This document shows, piece by piece, positions 29,330 to 38,083 of a stretch of 64,000 bases of DNA. Under the pieces are notes generated by a model. That model saw only the letters and a program-made list of their open reading frames with translations. It did no database searches and had not been told where the DNA came from. Source of the DNA: Bacillus sp. AFS029637 (GTDB lineage Bacteria; Bacillota; Bacilli; Bacillales; Bacillaceae_G); assembly GCF_002584985.1 (NCBI RefSeq), contig NZ_NUPZ01000010.1:233900-297899 (forward strand), given 5' to 3'. Positions within the stretch are counted from its first letter, which is position 1. Every line of letters begins with the position of its first letter. A program made the translations under genes and the position numbers.

Positions 29330-29350
29330 TTCTTATAGTAAATGTAAGAA
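29330..29350. promoter_or_regulatory. Candidate operator before the ABC genes
   Basis: Inverted repeat TTCTTA / TAAGAA with a 9-base spacer in the 93-base gap between the kinase and the ATPase gene. Bce-type regulators bind inverted repeats in this position; the match to the known BceR consensus is only partial. Confidence 0.35.
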
Positions 29351-29373
29351 GAAAACACATAGGGGGATTAGAA

Positions 29374-30150
29374 ATGAGTGTTCTTGAAGTGAAAGGGTTA
29401 ACGAAGGTATATCAATCAAAAGGTTCAGTAGCGACGACTGCTTTAAACGATATAAATTTTAAAATTGAAGAAGGCGAATTTGTAGGAATTATGGGTCCTT
29501 CAGGGAGCGGGAAAACAACGCTTTTAAATTTATTAGCGACAATTGATAAGCAAACTTCAGGTCATGTGCTTGTAAATGGAGAAGAAATTAATCAAATGCG
29601 TGCTGCAAAATTAGCGGAGTTTCGCCGTACACATTTAGGATTCATCTTCCAAGATTTCAACTTACTTGATACGTTATCAATTAAAGAAAATATCATTTTA
29701 CCGCTTGTAATGGCGAAGAAATCTGTAAATGAAATTGATACGAAAGTGCTGGAAATTGCGAAGTTTTTAAACATCGAAGAAATTTTAAATAAGAAAGTAT
29801 ATGAAGTATCAGGCGGACAACAACAACGTGCAGCAGCAGCGAGAGCAATTATTCATGAACCGACGCTAATTTTAGCTGATGAGCCAACTGGAAACTTAGA
29901 TTCAAAGTCGGCGAAATCATTAATGGGAGCATTGCAAGATTTACATGAGCAAAAGAAAGTGACAATTGCAATGGTAACGCATGATCCAGTGGCGGCGAGT
30001 TATTGCGAACGTATCCTCTTCATTCGCGACGGAGAAATTTTCTCGGAAATTCATAAAGGAAGAACGAAGCAAGCCTTTTTCCAAGAAATTCTGGACGTAC
30101 TTGCGATGCTAGGAGGAGAATATCATGAACTTTCGCCAGCTCGCGCTTAA
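29374..30150 (+). CDS. ABC transporter ATPase (BceA-like)
   Basis: 258 aa. Walker A GPSGSGKTT (41-49), Q-loop in FIFQDFNLLD, signature VSGGQQQR (about 147), Walker B LILADEPTGNLDSKS, switch histidine in VTHDP. MacB/LolD/BceA type that works with FtsX-like permeases. It overlaps the next gene by 26 bases, and that gene's AGGAGGAG lies within this one. It is the only ATPase for the two permeases downstream. Confidence 0.93.
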   Translation: MSVLEVKGLTKVYQSKGSVATTALNDINFKIEEGEFVGIMGPSGSGKTTLLNLLATIDKQTSGHVLVNGEEINQMRAAKLAEFRRTHLGFIFQDFNLLDTLSIKENIILPLVMAKKSVNEIDTKVLEIAKFLNIEEILNKKVYEVSGGQQQRAAAARAIIHEPTLILADEPTGNLDSKSAKSLMGALQDLHEQKKVTIAMVTHDPVAASYCERILFIRDGEIFSEIHKGRTKQAFFQEILDVLAMLGGEYHELSPARA

Positions 30151-32050
30151 TAATGTAAAAGGAAATTGGCGTAATTATAAAGCGTTTCTGATTAGTAGTT
30201 GTCTATCGATTGTCGTATTTTTCATGTATGCTTCCTTCATTTATCATCCAGATGTCGTAAGCGGTAATATTAGTATGAGGGAGATGATTTCAACAGGGTT
30301 AGAATCGATGAACTATATTGTAGTCATCTTCTCAGCACTCTTTATTTTATATGCAAATTCAACGTTTTTACGAGCACGAAAAAAAGAATTTGGTCTATTA
30401 ACATTAATAGGTGGAACGAAGTCTCAACTTGGCAGAATAATTATACTAGAACAACTTATGTTAGGTGGCATTGCAATTGTAGTAGGTATTGGGATTGGCA
30501 TGCTTTGCTCAAAACTGTTTTTCCAAGCATTAAGCGTATTACTAAAAGTTGATAAAACACTCCCGCTCGTATGGAATGGTAAAGCCGTTTTGATTACAGC
30601 TGGTGTATACTTTATTCTCTTTTTAATCTTATCATTGTTTAGTGTTTGGACAGTAGGACGCTTGCAAATTATTGATTTATTAAGAGAAGCAAGAAAACAG
30701 AAAGTAGAACCTTTTGCATTTACATGGTTATGTGTAGCGGGTATAGGATGTATTATTGTTGCATATGTACTTAGCTTCCAAGTGACATTTATGAATTTTA
30801 TCATGCTGTTTTTACCGATTGTAGGGCTGACGATAGGCGGAACTTATTTGCTGTTTACACAAGGTAGTACAGTCGTATTAAAGGTGTTACAAAAACGAAA
30901 AAAATCTTTTTATACATATCCAAATATGTTCGTACTTAGCAATCTTATTTATAAAATGAAAGATAATGCTCGTTTTCTATTTGTAATTTCTATCATTACG
31001 GCCGTTGTATCTTCAGCAGTTGGTACGCTGTACGTATTTTTTGAGGATATGAGTTATAAGACGGTAACTAGTACTCCGCATGCTATTTCGTATGAGGAAA
31101 AAGGAATCAATTCGCATAATGTCATCAAAGAAGGAAAAACAAAAGAATTAATAAAAAAACACGGATTTGAAGGAAAAGCGCGGGAAGTAACGTACGTAAA
31201 ACTTCCTGGAACTCAAAAAATCACGATGTTTAACAGTGAACATGAAGTGCCAATGGCGATTGTTTCAGAAAAAGAATATAACGCTGAAGTACGTAAACAA
31301 AAGAGAGAGCAAGTTAGAGAAGTTCATAATGCACCAGGTAGTGCAACGATGGTCATAATGGATATGGCGAAAGATATGATGAAGGTAGATCTTTCGAAAC
31401 CGTATGAATTTAAAATTAACGGACAAACGCACTCTGTTCAATTAAATGAGCCAACTTCATTTTCTGTTTTTAATGATAGTGAATATCTCATCGTGAATGA
31501 TCAAGATTTTGAGAAATACGCAAAACTCGTACCAGATGAAGAAAAGACGAAATATTACGGTTATTATATAGAAGATTGGAAAAGTACTGAAGATCTTGTG
31601 TTAGATTTGAAAAAGGAAATTGCGCCAGATAAGCAAGCGGAATTAAATAACTCGGTGCTCGCTTATAAAAATATAAGGGAATCAGGAGCAATTACAATGT
31701 TTATCGGTTTCTTCGTAGCAGTACTATTCTTCTTCTTCGCTTGTAGTATGACGTACTTTAAATGGTTTAACGATAAAGAACAAGATCGTATTCAATTTAA
31801 ATCGTTAAAGAGAATCGGTATGACAGATAAAGAGATTCGTAAAATTGCAATTCGACAAATGGGCGTTATCTTCTTTATCCCGATATTAATCGGTTCCATT
31901 CATAGTGGATTTGCACTTCATACGTTAGGGAAAATGCTTTATATCGATTTATGGAAATCAGGTGCGATTGTAATTGGGGCATACTTTGTAGCTTCTGCGA
32001 TTTACTTTATGATCGCGCAAAGAGGATATTTAAAACACGTAAAAAGCTAG
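30125..32050 (+). CDS. FtsX-like permease of the Bce-like module, first copy
   Basis: 641 aa. About ten membrane helices with a large outer domain of some 200 residues between helices 7 and 8 (from about 310 to 520), the architecture of BceB permeases that detect cell-wall-active peptides. FtsX domains at about 60-180 and 525-635. N-terminus MNFRQLALNNVKGNWRNYKAF closely parallels the second permease. A stem-loop ending in T5 lies directly at its stop codon. Confidence 0.9.
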   Translation: MNFRQLALNNVKGNWRNYKAFLISSCLSIVVFFMYASFIYHPDVVSGNISMREMISTGLESMNYIVVIFSALFILYANSTFLRARKKEFGLLTLIGGTKSQLGRIIILEQLMLGGIAIVVGIGIGMLCSKLFFQALSVLLKVDKTLPLVWNGKAVLITAGVYFILFLILSLFSVWTVGRLQIIDLLREARKQKVEPFAFTWLCVAGIGCIIVAYVLSFQVTFMNFIMLFLPIVGLTIGGTYLLFTQGSTVVLKVLQKRKKSFYTYPNMFVLSNLIYKMKDNARFLFVISIITAVVSSAVGTLYVFFEDMSYKTVTSTPHAISYEEKGINSHNVIKEGKTKELIKKHGFEGKAREVTYVKLPGTQKITMFNSEHEVPMAIVSEKEYNAEVRKQKREQVREVHNAPGSATMVIMDMAKDMMKVDLSKPYEFKINGQTHSVQLNEPTSFSVFNDSEYLIVNDQDFEKYAKLVPDEEKTKYYGYYIEDWKSTEDLVLDLKKEIAPDKQAELNNSVLAYKNIRESGAITMFIGFFVAVLFFFFACSMTYFKWFNDKEQDRIQFKSLKRIGMTDKEIRKIAIRQMGVIFFIPILIGSIHSGFALHTLGKMLYIDLWKSGAIVIGAYFVASAIYFMIAQRGYLKHVKS

Positions 32051-32069
32051 GGAAACCTCTAGCTTTTTA
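32041..32069 (+). terminator. Stem-loop between the two permease genes
   Basis: 10-bp perfect stem AAAAAGCTAG / CTAGCTTTTT with an 8-base loop; the tail is short (T5 is in the stem). It may lower expression of the second permease relative to the first. Confidence 0.6.
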
Positions 32070-32099
32070 CGTATGTAGTAAGTTACAGGAGGACGATAG

Positions 32100-34013
32100 A
32101 TGAACATTCGGCAACTTGCGCTGCAAAATATAAAGGGAAATTGGCGTAATTATAAAGTGTTTTTTTTGAGTAGTTGTTTTGCAATATTTGCGTCTTTTGC
32201 ATACATGTCTGTCATTGTACATCCGTATATGCAAGAGACGATGTGGTATCAAAACGTACGCTGGGGACTTATCATATGTAACGTCATCATTATTTCTTTT
32301 TTCGTCGTATTTATTTTGTACTCTACTTCTATTTTCATAGAAGCACGAAAGAAAGAATTAGGATTATATATGTTAATGGGAGCAACGAAGTCTAACGTAA
32401 TAGGAGTGATTATGACCGAGCAAATGTTGATTGGGGTATTTGCTAATATTTTCGGTATAGGGATTGGCATGATTTTTTTGAAACTCTTTTTTATGGTGTT
32501 TAGCATGCTAATGCGTCTTCCGAAAGAACTCCCTGTCATATTTGACGCGAAAGCGATTGGGGTAACGTTTATTACATATATGGTTGTTTTTATTCTGTTA
32601 TCTTTTATAAGTGCTTTACGTATATGGAACATAAAAATCATTCGGTTATTGAAAGAATTTCGAACGGATAAAAAAGAGAAGAAAACATCAATATGGCTTT
32701 GTATATTCGGCTTTATTTGTTTAGGGACAGGATATACGTTAGCACTACAAGTGACGATGGAAACGATAGGATTATATTTTTTCCCTGTGTCTATACTTGT
32801 CTTTTTCGGAACGTACTTTTCTTTTACACACGGTACAATCCAATTGTTAGAAATGATTAAACGAAATAAAAAGATTATGTATACATATCCGTATTTATTT
32901 ATAGTGAATCAATTGTCACATCGAATGAAGGAAAATGGTCGCTTTTTCTTTATGCTTTCTATGGCAACGACATTTGTAGTTACGGCAACAGGTACGGTGT
33001 TCTTATATTTTTCTAGCATGCAAGATATGTGGCGGGATGGGGGCGCGCACTCATTTTCATACATAGAAAAAGGTGTTTCTACCCATGAAGTCTTTGAAGA
33101 AGGTAAGGTTGAAAAATTACTGCATCAATATGGATATGATGATTTTCAATTTATGAGTTTTGTTGGAGTGTATGCATCTTTCCAGTCTAATAAGGGAGAA
33201 ATCGAAGTTGCACCGCTTATAAAGGAAAGTGAATACAATCAAGAAGCGAGAAAACAAAAAAAGAAAACGTATCATCCGAAAAAAGGAACAGTTACACTCG
33301 TTTATTATAATAAAAGTAATTATCCGAATGTATATAATCAAAAAGAGATTCAATTACAAGTAATGAATCAAACGTATCCATTCGTATTTAACGGTCAGAA
33401 AGAAGGGGCGCGATTTAATTATCATCTCGCGCACATTAACGGTTTGTTTTTCGTCATGAATGATGAAGATTTTGACAGTATAGCAAATAAAGTTCCGGAT
33501 TCTGAAAAAATGGTATATCGAGGATACACATTACCCAATATCGAAAATACGAAAAAATTAAATGGAGATTTACGGAAACATATGAAACAAGATGATAATA
33601 ATGCATTTCGAAGTAATATGGAGTTATATGTGAATATGAAAGAGTTTGGCGATATTACTTTATTTGTAGGTTCATTCATTAGTATATTATTTTTCCTTAC
33701 ATCATGTAGCATCGTATATTTTAAATGGTTTCATAATATTGCATCCGATCGAAAGCAGTACGGGGCACTTTCTAAACTTGGAATGACAAAGGAAGAAGTG
33801 TGGAAGGTTTCTCGTTGGCAATTGTGTATGCTATTTTTTGCGCCTATTATAGTAGGAAGTATGCATAGTGCAGTTGCGTTATATACGTTTCATAATACGA
33901 TTTTTATGGATGGTTCATTAAGAAAAGTAGCTTTGTTTATTCTGTTTTATATCGCCGCATGCATCATGTATTTCTTTTTCGCTCAAAGAGAATATAAGAA
34001 ACATTTAGACTAG
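32100..34013 (+). CDS. FtsX-like permease of the Bce-like module, second copy
   Basis: 637 aa, same plan as the first copy: about ten membrane helices and a large outer domain (about 300-515). N-terminus MNIRQLALQNIKGNWRNYKVF matches the first permease at most positions, as do the C-terminal motifs (YFKWFHN, GMTKEEV, GSMHSAVALYTFHN), while the outer domains differ strongly. This points to an old tandem duplication with divergence of the sensing part. CAGGAGGA upstream. No second ATPase is present. Confidence 0.9.
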   Translation: MNIRQLALQNIKGNWRNYKVFFLSSCFAIFASFAYMSVIVHPYMQETMWYQNVRWGLIICNVIIISFFVVFILYSTSIFIEARKKELGLYMLMGATKSNVIGVIMTEQMLIGVFANIFGIGIGMIFLKLFFMVFSMLMRLPKELPVIFDAKAIGVTFITYMVVFILLSFISALRIWNIKIIRLLKEFRTDKKEKKTSIWLCIFGFICLGTGYTLALQVTMETIGLYFFPVSILVFFGTYFSFTHGTIQLLEMIKRNKKIMYTYPYLFIVNQLSHRMKENGRFFFMLSMATTFVVTATGTVFLYFSSMQDMWRDGGAHSFSYIEKGVSTHEVFEEGKVEKLLHQYGYDDFQFMSFVGVYASFQSNKGEIEVAPLIKESEYNQEARKQKKKTYHPKKGTVTLVYYNKSNYPNVYNQKEIQLQVMNQTYPFVFNGQKEGARFNYHLAHINGLFFVMNDEDFDSIANKVPDSEKMVYRGYTLPNIENTKKLNGDLRKHMKQDDNNAFRSNMELYVNMKEFGDITLFVGSFISILFFLTSCSIVYFKWFHNIASDRKQYGALSKLGMTKEEVWKVSRWQLCMLFFAPIIVGSMHSAVALYTFHNTIFMDGSLRKVALFILFYIAACIMYFFFAQREYKKHLD

Positions 34014-34032
34014 CGTATGCTAGTCTTTTTTA
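34007..34032 (+). terminator. Terminator after the Bce-like module
   Basis: Perfect 8-bp stem AGACTAGC / GCTAGTCT, GTAT loop, T6; includes the stop codon. Confidence 0.9.
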
Positions 34033-34109
34033 AATATTCGAAATTTACATAGAAGAATATGAAAAATTATGGTATAACAGTAAGAAAACGAAAAAGAGGG
34101 GAAAAGACG

Positions 34110-34961
34110 ATGATTCGAGTAGGATATTTAGGACCAGAAGCAACATTTACAAATATGGCGGTGAGTCGTTTTTTTCCGGAAGCAGAGCATGTACCGTATC
34201 GAACGATTCCAGATTGTATAGATGCAGCCGCAAATGAAAATGTAGATTTTGCAGTTGTACCACTAGAAAACGCCATAGAAGGTTCGGTGAATATAACGGT
34301 TGATTATCTCGTACATGAGCAACCACTTTCTATTGTAGGAGAAATTACAGTACCAATTCAGCAACATTTACTCGTACATCCGCAGTATGCAGAAGTGTGG
34401 GAAGAAGTATATGCAGTGCATTCTCATCCACATGCTATTGCACAATGTCATAAGTTTTTAAATGAAGAATTAAAAGGGGTAACTGTTCGAGATATGACAT
34501 CAACAAGTGCCGCTGCGCAATATGTGAAAGAACATCCTGAAGAAAAAATCGCTGCTATTGCAAATGAAGCAGCTGCAGAAAAATACGGTTTAACAATTGT
34601 AAGAAGTGGCATTCATACGCATAAAAACAATCATACACGTTTCCTTGTTCTGCATAAGAAAAAGAAAGCGACACTCCCGAATAATGGAGAAAATCGCGGA
34701 GAGAAAACGACGCTTATGATAACGTTACCTGCAGATTATGCAGGAGCGCTATATCAAGTGTTATCAGCTTTCGCATGGAGAAAATTAAACTTATCTAAAA
34801 TTGAATCTCGCCCGATGAAAACAGGTCTTGGAAATTACTTTTTCTTAATCGATGTTGATAAAGCATACGATGATGTATTATTGCCAGGCGTAACGATGGA
34901 ACTTGAAGCACTTGGTTTTTCTGTTACGGTGCTTGGGAGTTATTCTTCTTATTGGTTGTAA
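34110..34961 (+). CDS. pheA: Prephenate dehydratase
   Basis: 283 aa from the ATG at 34110, with GAGGGGA 7 bases upstream. It turns prephenate into phenylpyruvate for phenylalanine synthesis. Catalytic-domain marks GYLGPEATFTNMA, VPLENAIEGSVN and the TRF motif as NHTRFLVL; C-terminal ACT domain (about 200-280) with the phenylalanine-binding ESRP motif, so feedback inhibition is expected. No chorismate mutase domain. In B. subtilis pheB (ACT protein) lies between obg and pheA; it is not here. Confidence 0.96.
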   Translation: MIRVGYLGPEATFTNMAVSRFFPEAEHVPYRTIPDCIDAAANENVDFAVVPLENAIEGSVNITVDYLVHEQPLSIVGEITVPIQQHLLVHPQYAEVWEEVYAVHSHPHAIAQCHKFLNEELKGVTVRDMTSTSAAAQYVKEHPEEKIAAIANEAAAEKYGLTIVRSGIHTHKNNHTRFLVLHKKKKATLPNNGENRGEKTTLMITLPADYAGALYQVLSAFAWRKLNLSKIESRPMKTGLGNYFFLIDVDKAYDDVLLPGVTMELEALGFSVTVLGSYSSYWL

Positions 34962-34981
34962 GAGGTGAGGAGCTGTTAAAC

Positions 34982-35485
34982 TTGCTTGAAACGAAACGTT
35001 GTTTATTAGACGTAGTTCATGAATCAGATTACGAAAGTATAAAAGAACTGTATTTAAATGTAGAAGTGAGGAAATATCTCGGTGGTCCGCGGAAAGAGGA
35101 GACACTTAGGGATGTTGTCAATGATATGTTATCCCCAGAAGAAAGCTGTTGGTATTGGATTGTTAGGGACAGGAAGACGAAAACATTCATGGGGGTAGTC
35201 TCGCTCGATCCAAATGATGTGAACCAAGATATTGAAGTATCCTATCAATTATTACCGATGTATTGGAGAGTTGGCTATGCAACGGAAGTTGTTCAAGAAG
35301 TACTTCGTTATGCTTTTCATGAATTACAACTTCCAAAAGTAATCGCAGTAACACAAATGGCTAATATACCTTCACGTAAACTTTTAGAACGGTTACGTAT
35401 GAAGCTAATTCAAAAGTATTATCGATTTGGGGCAGAGCAAGCTGTCTATTCTATCGAAGCAACAGAAACAATTTTGCTAGATTAA
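34982..35485 (+). CDS. GNAT-family N-acetyltransferase
   Basis: 167 aa from the proposed TTG at 34982, which has GGTGAGGAG 9 bases upstream; a TTG at 34952 lies inside pheA and has no site. RimJ/RimL-like GNAT fold: the acetyl-CoA loop is in YWRVGYATEVVQEVLRYAF, followed by NIPSRKLLERLRM. The substrate is not known. The ribosome site overlaps the end of pheA. Confidence 0.82.
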   Translation: MLETKRCLLDVVHESDYESIKELYLNVEVRKYLGGPRKEETLRDVVNDMLSPEESCWYWIVRDRKTKTFMGVVSLDPNDVNQDIEVSYQLLPMYWRVGYATEVVQEVLRYAFHELQLPKVIAVTQMANIPSRKLLERLRMKLIQKYYRFGAEQAVYSIEATETILLD

Positions 35486-35488
35486 TAA

Positions 35489-35520
35489 AATCCCACCTGC
35501 AGAAGGTGGGATTCTTTATT
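35489..35520. terminator. Bidirectional terminator between convergent genes
   Basis: Perfect 10-bp stem AATCCCACCT / AGGTGGGATT, 5-base loop; AT-rich tails on both sides serve the acetyltransferase gene and the minus-strand MOSC gene. Confidence 0.85.
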
Positions 35521-36163
35521 TTAACTTCGCAAGACGATCTTCTAACTGACCACGCCAAATATCAGCTAGTTCTGGAACAGCAAGAATTTTTTCAAGGCCA
35601 TCTCTATCTTTTCTATTATGGAAATAGATTTCGTTAGAGAAAAGAACAGAAACATTGCTTGGATGACGTTCTAGTAATGTCATTTTAGAATCTTTACGCA
35701 CGGTACCTTCTTGAAGAACACGGCATAAGTAGCCAGTATATCCGGTTGCTACAATGCGCGGCAGTATGCCAGGAATACCGAGGCGTTTTGAAATCGTGCT
35801 ACAAGGTACTCTTGCTTGTGTGACTTGAATAATTGCTTCGCCTAGTTCATATGTATCTCCGATGCAAACATCACGCTCTAACATATTTGTTACGGTAATG
35901 TTTTCGCCAAATGTGGAAGCGGGGAGCGTAGTTTGAAATTCTTCTTCCCATAGTGCGTAATGTTCATATGGGTATACACAAACAGCGCGATCAGGTCCCC
36001 CGTGATGTTTTAAATCTGCTACGTCATCACCAAGGAATCCGTCTTTTGAGAGAAAGGCCTCTTCTGTAGGATCTTTACATATACCTGTTATCATTTCTTT
36101 ATCTTCGCCATATTTCATTTGTTTCGGTTTACCAGTGCTAAAGTGAACGAGTTCAATTTCCAT
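35516..36163 (-). CDS. MOSC domain protein (YiiM/YflK-like)
   Basis: 215 aa. MOSC domain with GDDVADLKHHGGPDRAVCVYPYEHY (about 45-69) and the conserved cysteine C121 in VPCSTISKRLGIPG; a C-terminal three-helix segment follows as in YiiM-type proteins. MOSC proteins carry the molybdenum cofactor for reductions (YiiM acts on N-hydroxylated bases). The exact substrate is not known. Monocistronic on the minus strand. Confidence 0.88.
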   Translation of the reverse strand: MEIELVHFSTGKPKQMKYGEDKEMITGICKDPTEEAFLSKDGFLGDDVADLKHHGGPDRAVCVYPYEHYALWEEEFQTTLPASTFGENITVTNMLERDVCIGDTYELGEAIIQVTQARVPCSTISKRLGIPGILPRIVATGYTGYLCRVLQEGTVRKDSKMTLLERHPSNVSVLFSNEIYFHNRKDRDGLEKILAVPELADIWRGQLEDRLAKLK

Positions 36164-36209
36164 CTTTGATCTCCTTTACAATTGATTACAATATTATATC
36201 ATTTCCAAA

Positions 36210-36247
36210 ATAAAAGCACAGAGAATGATAAAAACTCTGTGCTTTAC
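36210..36247 (-). terminator. Terminator after niaR
   Basis: 11-bp stem AAAGCACAGAG / CTCTGTGCTTT with an 11-base loop, just past the niaR stop; on the minus strand it is followed by TTTTATTTT. Confidence 0.75.
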
Positions 36248-36248
36248 A

Positions 36249-36791
36249 TTAATAAACGAGAAATCCTGCTTTATCTAAAGCCTCGCAAGCAGCATCTAAT
36301 TTTTCTTTAGAATCTGCTTCAATTGTATGTAAGTGAATACCATCTGTAAGTTGCGATAGATAGGAAGCATTTGTGTTTTCGATTTTTTGTAAATATTGCT
36401 CTACATCAAAGCGATTACTTACCATGATGGATGCTGTTAAGTCGCCGTATACAGGATGCTCAACTTTTACGTCTTTAATCGTAACGCCGTGATCAACAAG
36501 CATTGTAAGTTCTTGACGTACTTCTGCTGGTTTATGCTGGCATACGATTACACGTTCAAAAGCTTGTTGTTTCTCTTGTGGTTTTAAATATAAATAGCCT
36601 TGAGCAGTTGCAATAATTGGTTCGTTTCTTGCTTTAAGCAAGGAAATATCTTGTACGATAACTTGTCTACTTACGTTCGTCTTTTTTGATAGTTCATTCC
36701 CTGATAACGGTTCGTTTGCAGCAAGAAGCCACTGAAGGATAAGCTGTCGTCTTTCTTCACCTAAAATCTTTTTTTGTTCATTTTGTTTCAT
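36249..36791 (-). CDS. niaR: NAD synthesis repressor NiaR
   Basis: 180 aa. N-terminal winged helix (about 12-66, LSGNELSKKTNVSRQVIVQDISLLK) and a C-terminal 3H domain (about 75-178) with its three histidines in CQHKPAE, VEHPVYGDL and DGIHLHTIE. With nicotinate as co-repressor it shuts off NAD synthesis genes. It overlaps nadS by one base (TAATG on the minus strand) and faces nadBCA, whose promoter carries a TGTCAAGACA palindrome. Confidence 0.93.
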   Translation of the reverse strand: MKQNEQKKILGEERRQLILQWLLAANEPLSGNELSKKTNVSRQVIVQDISLLKARNEPIIATAQGYLYLKPQEKQQAFERVIVCQHKPAEVRQELTMLVDHGVTIKDVKVEHPVYGDLTASIMVSNRFDVEQYLQKIENTNASYLSQLTDGIHLHTIEADSKEKLDAACEALDKAGFLVY

Positions 36792-37933
36792 TATGATTTA
36801 ACACCTCTATAAAATTGATTTCCAATTGTGTGTAGTGCATGAATAGTAGTATCAATTTGATCTTTCGTTGTTTGCTGTCCGAAAGAGAAGCGAACATATT
36901 GTTTTGCCTCTTCATACGTTTTTCCAATTGCAAGCATTGTTTTCGAAGGGTCTTGTTTGCCGACTTGGCATGCACTGCCAGTGGAAATGGCAATACCGCG
37001 GCGATTACATTCTAGCATTGTATATTGACCTTCTATTCCTTTTATTGTAACCCCAATAATATGTGGTAAACAAGAAGTAGAATGACCTTCTACTTCAATT
37101 TCTAGCGGAAGTGTTCGTAATTGTTCTAAAAAGTAGGTTCGTAACTCTTTGAAACGTAAATTCTCTTCCATATGATTTTTTAATATGTTCTCAGCTGCTG
37201 TTAAAAAAGCGGCGATTCCGGGAACGTTCACTGTACCAGGGCGAAATCCTTTTTCGTGAGAAGTACCTGGGAATATTTGTTTCCAGCGAACTTGCGGATT
37301 TATGTAGCAAGCGCCGACACCTTTTGGCCCGTATATTTTATGTGCTGAAACAGACAGACTATCAATCCCCATCTCAAAAACATGGATAGGGAGTTTGCCA
37401 AACGTTTGCACACAATCTGTATGAAATAAAACATTATATTTTTTTAAAAGTGGCCCAATCTCTGCTATGTTTTGAACGGTTCCGATTTCAGAGTTTCCGT
37501 GCTGTATACTTGCTAGAACAGTATCTTCTGTAATAGCAGCTTCTAAATCTACTAAACGAATGATTCCGCGTTTATCAACAGGAATTTCAGTGATTGTATA
37601 GCCTTGTAATTGTAAAGATTGAAAATAACTTCGAATGGATGCATGTTCCATAGGTGTCGTAATAATATGTTTCTTGTTTCTAGCATTTAGAAGTGATTGA
37701 ATCGCAAGATAGTTAGATTCTGAACCGCCGCTTGTAAAAAATACTCCTTGTTCTTTTCCTCCAATCATTTCTGCAAAGGTTTTTCTGCAAACTTGTAATA
37801 AAGAAGAGGCTGTCCCTCCAATATCATGTAAACTTTGTTCATTTCCAAAGTATTGCGATGCTGCTTTCATATATGTTTGTAACGCTTCTTCGCTCATAGG
37901 TGTAGTAGCTGCATAGTCAAGATATATCATCAT
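36791..37933 (-). CDS. nadS: Cysteine desulfurase NadS (NifS-like)
   Basis: 380 aa PLP enzyme. PLP lysine in SVSAHKIYGPKGVGA (about 208), PLP histidine in TPMEHASIR (about 97), and a catalytic-loop cysteine near 323 (STGSACQVGKQDPSK). In B. subtilis the homologue supplies sulphur for the [4Fe-4S] cluster of NadA. Divergent from nadBCA. Two ATGs are adjacent; GAGAGG precedes the first. Confidence 0.92.
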   Translation of the reverse strand: MMIYLDYAATTPMSEEALQTYMKAASQYFGNEQSLHDIGGTASSLLQVCRKTFAEMIGGKEQGVFFTSGGSESNYLAIQSLLNARNKKHIITTPMEHASIRSYFQSLQLQGYTITEIPVDKRGIIRLVDLEAAITEDTVLASIQHGNSEIGTVQNIAEIGPLLKKYNVLFHTDCVQTFGKLPIHVFEMGIDSLSVSAHKIYGPKGVGACYINPQVRWKQIFPGTSHEKGFRPGTVNVPGIAAFLTAAENILKNHMEENLRFKELRTYFLEQLRTLPLEIEVEGHSTSCLPHIIGVTIKGIEGQYTMLECNRRGIAISTGSACQVGKQDPSKTMLAIGKTYEEAKQYVRFSFGQQTTKDQIDTTIHALHTIGNQFYRGVKS

Positions 37934-38010
37934 GTAAATTCCTCTCTCTAGTAAGAGTTACATTCCTTGTATTTTTTATAGTAGTGAAAATAAGAATTAT
38001 AAAAAAACTC

Positions 38011-38052
38011 TTGTCATTATTTTAAAACTATGTAAATATAGGTGTCAAGACA
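38011..38052 (+). promoter_or_regulatory. nadBCA promoter with NiaR operator
   Basis: TTGTCA at 38011-38016 with a weak -10 (TAAATA, 38033-38038), followed at 38043-38052 by the perfect palindrome TGTCAAGACA, which has the TGTC-2-GACA core of NiaR sites in Bacillales. It sits at the start of transcription, where binding would block it. The divergent nadS transcript has a TATAAT at 38001-37996 (minus strand). Confidence 0.7.
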
Positions 38053-38083
38053 GTTGAAAAGTGTAAAGTAGGAGGCAACAATT

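Noticed and set aside
27501-34013. Phage or transposon origin of the Bce-like module
   Set aside because: No integrase, transposase, terminal repeats or target duplications are seen at either end, and base composition looks like the neighbours.
34952-34981. Longer start for the GNAT acetyltransferase, overlapping pheA
   Set aside because: The extra residues would encode the ribosome site GGTGAGGAG itself.
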